A DNA stretch of 64,000 nucleotides from Aequorivita antarctica (GCF_007997155.1 NZ_VORT01000006.1:124001-188000); one strand, 5' to 3'. Counted from the first letter of the stretch, positions 36,538 through 47,231 are shown. A program made the numbers and translations. Notes: a model not told the origin generated them from the sequence alone.

Positions 36538-37512
36538 ATGAAAAAAATTAAACTCCTTATAGCATTTGTATTTTATACACTTTTTATCAATGCACAAAGT
36601 GTTTACAATTTTGAAGCTGAGAATATTCCATATCAAAATTTAACGGGCAGTACCTCTCTAAACAATGGGGTTGTTTGGGATGATCCGGAATATACTATTC
36701 CACTCGGTTTTAGTTTTAATATAGCTACTTATACTTTTGATACTATATATATACTTGGATGGAGTACAGGTGGCTTAGTCTCCAGTAATCCTGTTGACGG
36801 AGATATTATCCCTATTTTTAACCCGATAGCACAAGATATAATAGATTTGGGATTTGACTCAGGAATTTCTGAATCGAATATTTCATATAAAACTGAAGGA
36901 GCAGCGGGAAGTAGAATTTTAAAGTTGGAATGGAACAATGTCGGTTTTTTTGGCGATTCAACAAGTGATGATTTTATGAATTTACAACTTTGGTTGTATG
37001 AGGGAAGTAATACGATAGAGTACCACTATGGTGCCAGTTCGATAAACAATCCACTAGAGTCTTTTGAAGACGAAACCGGACCGCTTATAAGTATGGGTAC
37101 TTCTTATAACAGTTCTACGGACATATTAGAAGATAACGGTTATTTTCTTTCTGAAGATCCTATAGATCCTACCATAATTATCTTGCCGGCAGGAAATCAA
37201 GTTATGTTATCAGCTCTAGATGGAATGATGCCTAGTGGTTCTGTATATCGGTTTTTACAACAGCCATTGTCAGTTCCCAATTTTGATGATGTTCAATTTT
37301 TAGCATATCCTAATCCAGCGACCCATACTTTGAATTTTAAAACTACAGAAGAACAAAATCAGGTTTCAATATTCAATAGCGTTGGGCAATTGATTAAGCA
37401 AGTTACTAATGTTGCCGGTTCTTTAGATGTTTCAGAATTACAAAACGGAGTTTATTTTCTGCAGCTTGAAACTTCTGAGCGAATAGCAATTCAGAAATTT
37501 ATAAAACAATAA
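36538..37512 (+). CDS. Secreted protein with T9SS sorting domain
   Basis: A 324-aa protein with a signal peptide (ending FINAQS) and a C-terminal type A T9SS sorting domain of about 75 residues (LAYPNPATHTLNFKTTEE, then NGVYFLQLETSERIAIQKF). The middle (30-245) is a beta-rich domain I do not recognise; it contains LQLWLYEGSNTIEYHYGAS, as in lectin-like sandwich domains. It is exported through the Sec system and then T9SS to the surface or medium. It stands alone, flanked by two similar terminators. Confidence 0.85.
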   Translation: MKKIKLLIAFVFYTLFINAQSVYNFEAENIPYQNLTGSTSLNNGVVWDDPEYTIPLGFSFNIATYTFDTIYILGWSTGGLVSSNPVDGDIIPIFNPIAQDIIDLGFDSGISESNISYKTEGAAGSRILKLEWNNVGFFGDSTSDDFMNLQLWLYEGSNTIEYHYGASSINNPLESFEDETGPLISMGTSYNSSTDILEDNGYFLSEDPIDPTIIILPAGNQVMLSALDGMMPSGSVYRFLQQPLSVPNFDDVQFLAYPNPATHTLNFKTTEEQNQVSIFNSVGQLIKQVTNVAGSLDVSELQNGVYFLQLETSERIAIQKFIKQ

Positions 37513-37558
37513 CCGCCAAGGTATTGATTAGAAATTTTAAAATTAAAAACAACCGCAC

Positions 37559-37591
37559 AAAGGGATAAGCATTTTCGTTTATCCTTTTTTT
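37559..37591 (+). terminator. Terminator after the T9SS cargo gene
   Basis: AAAGGGATAAGC (37559-37570) pairs with GTTTATCCTTT (37577-37587) with one bulged G, followed by more T. The core is nearly the same as in the rplQ terminator at 36391. Confidence 0.85.
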
Positions 37592-37597
37592 TTATAC

Positions 37598-37605
37598 TAT
37601 TTTTG
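37598..37605 (+). promoter_or_regulatory. -7 box of carA
   Basis: TATTTTTG followed by CA is an exact TAnnTTTG match. The -33 region is weak (TTTC near 37573). Transcription would start near 37612, leaving a leader of about 60 nt that holds the short ORF and repeat described separately. Confidence 0.6.
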
Positions 37606-37622
37606 CAAAAGATTTTGAAAAA

Positions 37623-37676
37623 ATGAATAATTGTCACCCTGAGCTTGTCGAAGGGCTGAAACCCTTCAAAGAATGA
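37623..37676 (+). other. 17-codon upstream ORF overlapping the carA start
   Basis: ATG at 37623 opens a frame coding MNNCHPELVEGLKPFKE, and its TGA (37674-37676) overlaps the carA ATG (37673-37675) as ATGA. Most of it is the GTCACCCTGAG-type repeat. No proof of translation; it could be a by-product of the repeat. Confidence 0.35.
37633..37655. repeat. Dispersed GTCACCCTGAGC...GAAGGG repeat
   Basis: The 23-bp sequence beginning GTCACCCTGAG and ending TCGAAGGG is a dispersed element seen in many Bacteroidetes genomes. Here it sits in the carA leader, and its GAAGGG end pairs with CCCTTC at 37662-37667 to form a hairpin ending 5 nt before the ATG. Confidence 0.6.
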
Positions 37677-38794
37677 AATACCAAACACGAAAAAAAGCAC
37701 TTATTTTACTAGCAGACGGAACCATTTTCTACGGAAAAGCAGTTGGGAACAAAGAAGGTTCAGCCTTCGGCGAAGTTTGTTTTAACACTGGAATGACCGG
37801 CTACCAAGAAATTTTCACAGATCCATCTTATTTCGGTCAAATTATGGTTGCCACAAATGCCCACATTGGGAATTATGGAACAAATAAAGAAGAGGTAGAA
37901 TCTGAAGGCATAAAAATCGCAGGTTTGGTGGTGCGCAATTTTAGCTACCACTATTCCCGTCCCGCGGCTGATGATTCCTTAGAAGAATTTTTAAACAGAA
38001 ATAATTTACTTGCAATTAGTGATGTTGATACGCGCGCTTTGGTAAGCTACATTCGCGACAATGGCGCAATGAATGCCGTTATTTCTACTGAAGTTGACAA
38101 TATTGAAGGTTTGAAGAAGCAGTTGGCGGCCGTGCCAGATATGAATGGTTTGGAGCTCGCTTCAAAGGTTTCTACAAAAGAACCTTATTTCTTCGGCAAC
38201 GAAAACGCGAAGTATAAAGTTTCAGCTTTGGATTTAGGAATAAAGAAGAATATTCTTCGAAATTTGGCGGAAAGGGACTGTTACATAAAAGTATTTCCCT
38301 ACAACGCTCGTTTTACAGAAATGGAAGCTTTTAATCCGGATGGTTATTTTATTTCCAATGGTCCAGGCGATCCAGAACCGCTTCATAGCGCTATAGAAGT
38401 TGTAAAAACTATTTTGGAAAAAGAACTTCCAATGTTCGGTATCTGTTTGGGGCATCAAGTACTAGCCTTATCAAATGGCATTTCAACTTATAAAATGCAC
38501 AATGGTCATCGTGGAATTAATCATCCCGTGATGAATCTGATAAGCGGCAAAGGCGAAATCACTTCACAAAACCACGGTTTCGCTATCAATAGGGAAGAAG
38601 CCGAAGCAAATCCGAATATAGAAATAACCCACGAGCATCTTAACGATCATACTGCAGCGGGAATACGTCTGAAAAACAAACCTGCTTTTTCAGTGCAGTA
38701 CCATCCCGAAGCCAGTCCAGGACCACACGATGCTTCCTATCTTTTTGATCAATTCATAGAAAGTATTGAAAAACATAAATTTCAAACTACATAA
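37673..38794 (+). CDS. carA: Carbamoyl-phosphate synthase small subunit
   Basis: A 373-aa glutaminase subunit that feeds ammonia to CarB for arginine and pyrimidine synthesis. The N-terminal domain (1-150) precedes a class I glutamine amidotransferase domain. The nucleophile is Cys258 (MFGICLGHQ), with His344 and Glu346 in VQYHPEASPG. carB is not adjacent; a terminator follows. The start MKYQTRKKALILLADG is the usual one for flavobacterial CarA. Confidence 0.97.
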   Translation: MKYQTRKKALILLADGTIFYGKAVGNKEGSAFGEVCFNTGMTGYQEIFTDPSYFGQIMVATNAHIGNYGTNKEEVESEGIKIAGLVVRNFSYHYSRPAADDSLEEFLNRNNLLAISDVDTRALVSYIRDNGAMNAVISTEVDNIEGLKKQLAAVPDMNGLELASKVSTKEPYFFGNENAKYKVSALDLGIKKNILRNLAERDCYIKVFPYNARFTEMEAFNPDGYFISNGPGDPEPLHSAIEVVKTILEKELPMFGICLGHQVLALSNGISTYKMHNGHRGINHPVMNLISGKGEITSQNHGFAINREEAEANPNIEITHEHLNDHTAAGIRLKNKPAFSVQYHPEASPGPHDASYLFDQFIESIEKHKFQTT

Positions 38795-38800
38795 AATATC

Positions 38801-38837
38801 AAACCTGACAGGTCTCCAAAACCTGTCAGGTTTTTTT
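38801..38837 (+). terminator. Terminator after carA
   Basis: A perfect 13-bp stem (AAACCTGACAGGT, 38801-38813, with 38821-38833) and a T-run. It begins 6 bp past the carA stop. Confidence 0.95.
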
Positions 38838-38871
38838 AATTAAACTGTAAGCAAAAAAGAATAATCAATAA

Positions 38872-40170
<1,299 letters not shown>

Positions 40171-40188
40171 CTTTATATGAATGAATTG

Positions 40189-40217
40189 AAAACCTCGTTA
40201 AAAGACGAGGTTTTTTT
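40189..40217 (+). terminator. Terminator after eno
   Basis: A 10-bp stem (AAAACCTCGT, 40189-40198, with 40205-40214) and a T-run, 19 bp past the stop. Confidence 0.93.
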
Positions 40218-40349
40218 ATTCCATAAATCACGGTAAAACTGACGATTTAAGGATTATTTAACCTAAGAATAGCCGTGAATGTTAAAAAAATCGCTTGAGA
40301 TTTTGTAATTTAGCATTTCCGAATAAATTAAAAAAATACACTATATTTT

Positions 40350-41636
40350 ATGACAAAGATGGCAACCCTCGAGATAGATGGTAAAAAATATGAGTTTCCC
40401 ATTGTGGAAGGAACTGAAAATGAATTAGGAATAGACATAAAGAGTCTTCGTGCTGCGACTGGCGGTGTTGTTACTTTAGATCCAGGATATAAAAATACGG
40501 GTGCTTGCGAAAGTGCAATTACTTTTTTGGATGGGGAAAAAGGAATCTTGAGATACCGCGGATATGCCATTGAAGAGCTTGCCGAAAAAGCACATTTCTT
40601 AGAAGTATGCTACCTTCTTATTTTTGGTGAACTGCCAACCGAGCAACAGCTCAGTAAATTCCACACAGATATAAAAGCACAATCACATGTTGATGAAGAT
40701 GTAAAACGAATTTTGGACGGTTTTCCAAAAGCCGCTCACCCTATGGGAGTTCTATCTTCTTTGACCTCTGCTTTGGTGGCGTTTAACCCTTCTTCGGTAA
40801 ATGTGGACAGTGAAGAAGATATGTATAAAGCCATTGTGAAAATTCTGGGTAAATTTCCAGTGTTGACGGCTTGGACCTATAGAAAACGAATGGGACTTCC
40901 GTTGGATTATGGCGGAGATTCGTTGGGTTATGTGGACAATTTCTTGAAAATGATGTTCAAAAAGCCAAGTGGAGAATATACTACTAATGAAACCGTCTTG
41001 GAGGCTTTGGATAAATTATTAATCCTTCACGCAGACCACGAACAGAACTGTTCTACTTCAACCGTGCGTATTGTTGGTTCATCACATGCTGGTCTATTTG
41101 TTTCAATTTCTGCGGGAATTGCAGCGCTTTGGGGCCCGCTTCACGGAGGAGCTAACCAGGCAGTAATAGAAATGCTTGAAGCAATTAAGGAAGATGGTGG
41201 CGATACCAAGAAATTTATGGCAAAGGCAAAGGATAAGGATGATCCTTTCCGTTTGATGGGCTTTGGTCATAGAGTATACAAAAACTTTGATCCACGTGCA
41301 AAAATCATAAAAAAAGCAGCGGATGATCTTTTGGATAATTTAGGAATTGAGGATGATATTCTGGATATTGCTAAAGCTTTGGAAAAAGAAGCATTGGAAG
41401 ATCCTTACTTCGTAGAAAGAAAATTATACCCTAACGTTGATTTTTACTCAGGTATTATTTACCGCGCATTAGGAATTCCTGTTGAAATGTTTACCCCAAT
41501 GTTTGCTTTGGGCCGTTTACCAGGTTGGATTGCACAATGGAGAGAGATGCGTTTAAACAAAGAACCAATAGGTCGACCACGACAAATTTACACAGGTGAG
41601 AATCTTAGGGGCTTTGTACCTGTAGAAAAAAGATAA
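40350..41636 (+). CDS. gltA: Citrate synthase
   Basis: A 428-aa type II citrate synthase, entry enzyme of the TCA cycle. Catalytic motifs: HADHEQNCSTSTVR, GPLHGGANQAVIEML with the essential His, and GFGHRVYKNFDPRA. The N-terminal domain (MTKMATLEIDGKKYEFPIVE) is the beta-rich extension of the hexameric Gram-negative type, often inhibited by NADH. Start could also be the second Met, three codons later. Confidence 0.98.
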   Translation: MTKMATLEIDGKKYEFPIVEGTENELGIDIKSLRAATGGVVTLDPGYKNTGACESAITFLDGEKGILRYRGYAIEELAEKAHFLEVCYLLIFGELPTEQQLSKFHTDIKAQSHVDEDVKRILDGFPKAAHPMGVLSSLTSALVAFNPSSVNVDSEEDMYKAIVKILGKFPVLTAWTYRKRMGLPLDYGGDSLGYVDNFLKMMFKKPSGEYTTNETVLEALDKLLILHADHEQNCSTSTVRIVGSSHAGLFVSISAGIAALWGPLHGGANQAVIEMLEAIKEDGGDTKKFMAKAKDKDDPFRLMGFGHRVYKNFDPRAKIIKKAADDLLDNLGIEDDILDIAKALEKEALEDPYFVERKLYPNVDFYSGIIYRALGIPVEMFTPMFALGRLPGWIAQWREMRLNKEPIGRPRQIYTGENLRGFVPVEKR

Positions 41637-41656
41637 GACTAAATTTTAATATTTTT

Positions 41657-41687
41657 AAAAGCACTTCGGTATCGAGGTGCTTTTTTT
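41657..41687 (+). terminator. Terminator after gltA
   Basis: AAAAGCACTTCG (41657-41668) pairs with CGAGGTGC plus four T (41673-41684), including one G-T pair, around loop GTAT, then T-rich. Its T-run merges into the next promoter box. Confidence 0.92.
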
Positions 41688-41694
41688 ATATTTG
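41687..41694 (+). promoter_or_regulatory. -7 box close to the dimethylargininase start
   Basis: TATATTTG is an exact TAnnTTTG match that ends 4 nt before the ATG at 41699, which would put the transcript start at or next to the start codon. The -33 box is poor and the region is T-rich, so a chance match is possible. Confidence 0.35.
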
Positions 41695-41698
41695 CTAT

Positions 41699-42613
41699 AT
41701 GATCAATTTAAACATCAACGACGAAATTTCAAGATTGCGAGCGGTAATATTAGGTCGTGCAGATAGCAATGGTCCGGTTCCAAAACTGGAAAATGCCTAC
41801 GATCCAAAATCTGCTGAGCACATAAAAGCAGGGACTTATCCAACTGATGAAGATATGGTTGAAGAAATGGAGGCGGTTGCAGCTGTTTTTAAAAAATATG
41901 ATGTAAAAGTTTACAGGCCGCATTCCATAAAAGATTACAACCAGATATTCTCTCGCGACATCGCTTTTGTTATTGAAGACAAATTCATAATCGCAAATAT
42001 TCTTGACGACCGTTCTATGGAAATAGAGGCCATTGAGCATGTAATAACCCAAATTGATCCCTCAAAAATTATAGAATTTCCCGAAAATGCCCATATTGAA
42101 GGTGGAGATGTTATGCCCTGGGGCGACTATATTTTTGTGGGAACTTATTATGGGGAAGACTATCCCAGTTTTATTACCGCCCGCACAAATATGAATGCTG
42201 TGAAACACCTTCAAAAGCTGTTTCCTCATAAAAAGGTGAAATCTTTCAACCTTCGCAAAAGCAACACGGTCGCTGAAGACAATGCGCTGCATTTAGACTG
42301 CTGTTTTCAACCACTTGGCAAAGGAAAGGCAATCATTCACAAAGAAGGTTTCTTGGTTGAAGAAGAATATGAATGGCTCATTAATTTCTTCGGAAAAGAG
42401 AACTGTTTTCATATTACTAAAAACGAGATGTACAATATGAACAGCAATGTATTCTCTATTTCACCAGAGGTTGTCATTTCAGAAAAAAACTTCACCAGAT
42501 TGAATACCTGGCTCCGTGAACAAGGTTTTACTGTGGAAGAAGTGCCTTATTCCGAAATTTCCAAACAGGAAGGGTTGCTTCGTTGTACAACGATGCCTCT
42601 TATTAGGGATTAA
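41699..42613 (+). CDS. Dimethylarginine dimethylaminohydrolase family protein
   Basis: A 304-aa member of the guanidine-modifying (pentein) superfamily. Active-site pieces seen are HIEGGDVMPWGDY (Glu134-Asp137), ALHLDCCF (His198, Asp200) and the nucleophile Cys296 in LLRCTTMPLIR. Such enzymes split methylarginines, arginine or related guanidines to citrulline or ornithine; the exact substrate is not decided. It is a single gene after the gltA terminator. Confidence 0.88.
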   Translation: MINLNINDEISRLRAVILGRADSNGPVPKLENAYDPKSAEHIKAGTYPTDEDMVEEMEAVAAVFKKYDVKVYRPHSIKDYNQIFSRDIAFVIEDKFIIANILDDRSMEIEAIEHVITQIDPSKIIEFPENAHIEGGDVMPWGDYIFVGTYYGEDYPSFITARTNMNAVKHLQKLFPHKKVKSFNLRKSNTVAEDNALHLDCCFQPLGKGKAIIHKEGFLVEEEYEWLINFFGKENCFHITKNEMYNMNSNVFSISPEVVISEKNFTRLNTWLREQGFTVEEVPYSEISKQEGLLRCTTMPLIRD

Positions 42614-42693
42614 TGTAGTTTCTTTTCTCCACGGACGACCAAAAAGCTATTATTTACGTATATAATTGTAATTAATTCTTTTAAAAGCTTCCG

Positions 42694-43494
42694 ATGAAAA
42701 TCATTACCACACTTATTTTTTCGCTATTTATTTTTTCGAGTAGTTTTTCACAGGGAAAAATTGATGGATTTTATAAAGGAAAAAACAGGGGTTCCCTGGT
42801 TTTGGGTTTTGGTTTTGAGGACCCAAAAAGCTACTTCGCAGGTACTGAGAAAATTAATTTAAGTCGAAATCTTTATTACATAAACCTATATGCTGCTTAC
42901 GGAATAATCGATAATCTTGATGTAAACCTTTCATTGCCGTACTTAAGCAGTAATGATGAAAGTGATTTTCAGGATATTTTAATGATGCTGAAATATCGTT
43001 TTTTTCAATCTGCTACTGAAATCGGAAATCTTGAATTTAGCTTAGGCACAGGTTTCTCAACACCTGTTTCAGATTATAATGTTGGCGGATTGAATGATAT
43101 TGGCCAACAAGCCACAATTATTGAAACCCGCGCCATGGCCCATTACAAATGGACTTCTGGTTGGTTTGCAACGCTGCAAACAGGTTTTTCTTTTAAATTT
43201 GAAGAAACCCCTAACAGCCTTCCGGTAACCTTCAAAACTGGAAAGGCAGCCGGCAATTGGTATTACGATGCTTTTTTCGATTACCAACATTCCTTTGGCG
43301 GGATTGATTATCGAGGAACACCCCGTCCGCAAAACTTCAAAGAGCTTGGCGTTGATTATCATAAAGTAGGGGGAACGCTGTATAGAACTCTTTCTGAAAA
43401 CTTTGGGGCCGCATTAAATCTTTCGTATATTTTGAGTGGGCGAAACACCTTTCAAGGTCCAGCTTACGGTTTGTCAATAGTGTACAATTTGTAA
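42694..43494 (+). CDS. Outer-membrane beta-barrel protein, unknown role
   Basis: A 266-aa protein with a signal peptide (ending SSSFSQ) and amphipathic strands throughout (NLYYINLYAAYGIIDNLDVN, LEFSLGTGFSTPVSDYNVGG), ending GLSIVYNL. It resembles short Bacteroidetes barrels annotated as transporter or phenol-degradation-type OMPs, but I cannot assign a substrate. Single gene. Confidence 0.7.
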   Translation: MKIITTLIFSLFIFSSSFSQGKIDGFYKGKNRGSLVLGFGFEDPKSYFAGTEKINLSRNLYYINLYAAYGIIDNLDVNLSLPYLSSNDESDFQDILMMLKYRFFQSATEIGNLEFSLGTGFSTPVSDYNVGGLNDIGQQATIIETRAMAHYKWTSGWFATLQTGFSFKFEETPNSLPVTFKTGKAAGNWYYDAFFDYQHSFGGIDYRGTPRPQNFKELGVDYHKVGGTLYRTLSENFGAALNLSYILSGRNTFQGPAYGLSIVYNL

Positions 43495-43611
43495 GGCGTT
43501 GTAACTAATTGTAATTCACATTTAATACAACTCCAAGGGGTTATTTAACAAAAAAACCGCCCGCACTTTCACAAAAAATTAGTAAACTTGGCGTAGCAAA
43601 ATTTTAACACT

Positions 43612-45792
43612 TTGAAAAATCGATTCTCCCTAATTTCATTATTGCTGTTTTTAACAGCCTTTTCCACCCTTACTGCACAACAAAAAGACATAACTCTTGA
43701 AGAAATTTGGAGTGGCGCTTTCCGCACCCAAGGACTTGATGTGCTACATTCCATGAATAATGGAAAGGAATATGCCGTTTTAAATTATGACAGGCAAAAC
43801 AAGATTTCAACGGTAGATGTTTACGATTATAAAAGCGGTGAAAAGGCACGCACTCTTTTAAACAGTAAAGATTTAAAAGGAATTGATTTCGTTATTTCCT
43901 ATGAATTCAATAAAGACGAATCAAAAATTCTTTTCACGACTGAACTGCAACAGATTTACCGTCGCTCTTCTTTGGGTACTTATTACGTTTACAATATAAA
44001 AACAAAAGACTTCAGTCTCGTTTCAACCAATAAAATTCAGGAACCTACTTTCAGCAATGACGGCAGTAAAATTGCTTATGGTTTTGAAAACAATCTTTAC
44101 ATAAAAGATTTGAATTCAGGTGAAACTTCGCAAATAACCACTGACGGCAAAAAGAATAGTATTATCAACGGTATTACAGATTGGGTTTATGAAGAGGAAT
44201 TCGCCTTTGTCCGTGCTTTTGAATGGAGCACTGATGGCGACAAACTTGCCTATATAAAATTTGATGAGACCAATGCTCCCGAATACACCATGGATATTTA
44301 TGGCAACAATCTTTACCCATCTGCAGACACCTTTAAATATCCAAAAGCGGGCGAGAACAATTCTAAAGTTTCTTTGCAACTTTATAACCTAGGCAATGGA
44401 AAAACTTCTACGGTGGATCTTTCAAAATACAACAGTTATTACATTCCACGGTTGCTTTGGACGGAAGACAATAATTTTTTGAGCGTTCAGCTTACCAATC
44501 GTCATCAAAACATCCTCGACTTGGTTTTTGTAGATGCTTCAAACAATTCGTCGAAATTAATTTTAGAGGAAAAGGACGCTGCCTATGTAGATGTTACAGA
44601 CAATCTAACTTTTTTGAACAACAACAGCTTTTTCTGGACCAGTGAAAAAGATGGCTGGAACCACATTTATCAGTACGATAAAAATGGAAAGTTGCTCAAT
44701 CAAGTAACCAAAGGCCCATGGGAAGTGACTTCTTATTACGGTTTTGACCAAAATACGGGTCGTGTTTACTACCAAAGTACCGAAAACGGAAACATCAACC
44801 GCGATGTATATTCCATATTGCCTTCCGGAAAAAACAAAGTGCGATTAACACAGCAAACAGGAACCAATGCAGCAGATTTCAGTTCAGACTACACCTATTT
44901 TATTGGTTCTTTTTCAGATGCAAATACCCCTTATGTTTTCACACTTAATGAAGCCAAAACAGGAAAAGTGCTTCGCGAAATAAAAAACAACAACGATTTA
45001 AAGAACGGCTTGGCTTCTTATAAAATCTCACCCAAAGAGTTTTCAACCATAAACATCAACGGCGAAGATTTAAATATGTATATGATAAAGCCTTTGGATT
45101 TTGATGAAACAAAACAATATCCGTTGTTTCTGTATCAGTATTCTGGACCAGGCTCGCAGAACGTTTCAAACAGTTGGAATGGCACCAATGACTATTGGCA
45201 CCAAATGCTTGCTAACGAACAAGACATAATCATTGCTTGTGTAGACGGACGTGGAACAGGTTTTAAAGGAAGAGATTTTAAAAAGATGACCCAAAAGGAA
45301 TTGGGTAAATATGAAGTGGAAGACCAAATAGCTGTTGCAAAAAAACTAAGTGAACTACCCTATATTGATGCATCCCGAACTGGAATTTGGGGCTGGAGCT
45401 ACGGTGGTTTTATGTCTTCGAACTGTCTTTTTCAAGGTGCAGATACTTTTGAAATGGCCATTGCTGTTGCTCCAGTAACAAGTTGGAGGTTTTATGACAG
45501 TATTTATACTGAAAGATATATGCAGACTCCTCAGGAAAATCCTTCGGGTTACGATAACAATTCACCACTTTCACATGTGGATAAATTGAAAGGAAAATTC
45601 CTATTGGTTCACGGAAGCGCTGATGATAACGTGCATGTTCAGAACAGTATGCGCTTAATAGAAGCATTAGTGCAAGCCAACAAGCCATTCGACTGGCGTA
45701 TTTACCCAGATAAAAATCACAGTATTTACGGTGGCAATACTCGTTTGCATCTTTACACTTTAATGACCGAGTTCATCAAGAAAAATTTATAA
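43612..45792 (+). CDS. Dipeptidyl peptidase IV, S9 family
   Basis: A 726-aa exported serine peptidase that removes X-Pro dipeptides. An N-terminal beta-propeller (25-480) carries the DWVYEEEF motif whose two Glu hold the substrate N-terminus in DPP4. The catalytic domain has Ser596 (GWSYGGF), Asp671 (GSADDNVH) and His703 (KNHSIYGG). The start is TTG at 43612: the signal peptide MKNRFSLISLLLFLTAFSTL would be lost if the next ATG were used. Two peptide transporters follow, 32 bp downstream, suggesting uptake of the products. Confidence 0.95.
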   Translation: MKNRFSLISLLLFLTAFSTLTAQQKDITLEEIWSGAFRTQGLDVLHSMNNGKEYAVLNYDRQNKISTVDVYDYKSGEKARTLLNSKDLKGIDFVISYEFNKDESKILFTTELQQIYRRSSLGTYYVYNIKTKDFSLVSTNKIQEPTFSNDGSKIAYGFENNLYIKDLNSGETSQITTDGKKNSIINGITDWVYEEEFAFVRAFEWSTDGDKLAYIKFDETNAPEYTMDIYGNNLYPSADTFKYPKAGENNSKVSLQLYNLGNGKTSTVDLSKYNSYYIPRLLWTEDNNFLSVQLTNRHQNILDLVFVDASNNSSKLILEEKDAAYVDVTDNLTFLNNNSFFWTSEKDGWNHIYQYDKNGKLLNQVTKGPWEVTSYYGFDQNTGRVYYQSTENGNINRDVYSILPSGKNKVRLTQQTGTNAADFSSDYTYFIGSFSDANTPYVFTLNEAKTGKVLREIKNNNDLKNGLASYKISPKEFSTININGEDLNMYMIKPLDFDETKQYPLFLYQYSGPGSQNVSNSWNGTNDYWHQMLANEQDIIIACVDGRGTGFKGRDFKKMTQKELGKYEVEDQIAVAKKLSELPYIDASRTGIWGWSYGGFMSSNCLFQGADTFEMAIAVAPVTSWRFYDSIYTERYMQTPQENPSGYDNNSPLSHVDKLKGKFLLVHGSADDNVHVQNSMRLIEALVQANKPFDWRIYPDKNHSIYGGNTRLHLYTLMTEFIKKNL

Positions 45793-45824
45793 AAATCAAC
45801 TAACTCTAACTAATACATAATTTT

Positions 45825-47231
45825 ATGTCAGAAGCACTTCAATATCAAAAGCAAAAGGAATTATTTGGACATCCAGTAGGTCTTTATATCCTGTTTTTTA
45901 CCGAAATGTGGGAACGTTTTTCCTATTACGGAATGCGTGCCATTTTGGTTCTTTACTTGGTTGCAGAAGCAAGTAGTGGCAACCCTGGTTTAGGCTGGAC
46001 CAATGGAGATGCACTTTCACTTTACGGAACATACACGATGTTGGTTTATGTAGCTTCCATTCCTGGAGGTTGGATTGCCGATAAATTTTTAGGACAAAAA
46101 CAGTCTGTGCTGATTGGTGGAATTTTACTGGTTTTGGGCCACGGTATTCTTTCTGTAGAAGAAATGTGGGCATTTTATACTGGTTTAGGACTTATTATCG
46201 CTGGGGTAGGGATGTTAAAACCAAATATTTCAACAATGGTTGGTGGTCTTTATAAGGCTGGCGATATTAGAAGAGACAAAGGTTTCACCATATTTTATAT
46301 CGGTATAAACGTAGGTGCTTTTCTTTCAAGTCTAATTGTTGGTTATGTAGGTGAAGTTTATGGATGGCATTACGGTTTTGGGCTTGCCGCAATAGGAATG
46401 CTCTTGGGGTTGATTCAATATATGGCTGGACAAAAGCATCTTAAATATGTTGGAAACAACACTAATAACTCTCAAAATGAAGAGGAGAAAGCAGCAATGA
46501 AGAGACCGCTAAACAAAATTGAAAAAGATAGAATGATTGTATTGTTCATTTCTTTCATTTTGGTGATTGTATTCTGGGGTGCCTTTGAACAAGCTGGAGG
46601 TTTAATGAATATTTATGCTTCCGAAAAAACCAACCGAATGTTGATGGGTTGGGAGGTACCTGCTTCTTGGTTCCAATCTTTAAATGCACTTTTCATTATT
46701 ATTTTAGGTACAAGTGTTGCTGCCTATTGGGCTCATAGAAAGTTGAAAGGAAAAATTTCAACTTCCCTTTTTAAAATGTGTCTCGGATTAATAATAATGG
46801 GTACCGGTTTCTTTTTTATGACAGGAGCAGCGGCTCAATATAACGCCGATGGATCATCAGCTATGTATTGGTTAGTTGCGGCATATTTATTCCATACAGT
46901 TGGAGAGCTATGTTTATCTCCGGTTGCACTTTCATATATTACCAAATTAGCTCCGTTGAAATATGCCTCACTTATGATGGGGGTTTATTTTGCAATGACA
47001 GGTTTTGGAAATAAAGTTGCCGGACTTTTGGGTGAATCAGCCTCAGATTTGGGAGAATATACAGTATTTACTGGAATTGCAATTTTCTGCGTAGTCTTCG
47101 GGTTTTTGGTAATGTTAGTTAGAAAGAAATTGGAAAAACTGACCCATGGAGCAGAAGACAACGAACGTGAAATTAATGACGATAACGAGCCATATGAATT
47201 GGCAGATCCAGATTTCAACAAAGGCAATTAA
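45825..47231 (+). CDS. POT family proton-dependent oligopeptide transporter
   Basis: A 468-aa inner-membrane symporter for di- and tripeptides, of the usual 12-14 helix size. The proton-coupling ExxERFxYY motif is intact (EMWERFSYYGMRA, about 26-38). GGWIADKFLGQKQ and IFYIGINVGAF are also family signatures. A second POT gene follows 33 bp later. Confidence 0.95.
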   Translation: MSEALQYQKQKELFGHPVGLYILFFTEMWERFSYYGMRAILVLYLVAEASSGNPGLGWTNGDALSLYGTYTMLVYVASIPGGWIADKFLGQKQSVLIGGILLVLGHGILSVEEMWAFYTGLGLIIAGVGMLKPNISTMVGGLYKAGDIRRDKGFTIFYIGINVGAFLSSLIVGYVGEVYGWHYGFGLAAIGMLLGLIQYMAGQKHLKYVGNNTNNSQNEEEKAAMKRPLNKIEKDRMIVLFISFILVIVFWGAFEQAGGLMNIYASEKTNRMLMGWEVPASWFQSLNALFIIILGTSVAAYWAHRKLKGKISTSLFKMCLGLIIMGTGFFFMTGAAAQYNADGSSAMYWLVAAYLFHTVGELCLSPVALSYITKLAPLKYASLMMGVYFAMTGFGNKVAGLLGESASDLGEYTVFTGIAIFCVVFGFLVMLVRKKLEKLTHGAEDNEREINDDNEPYELADPDFNKGN

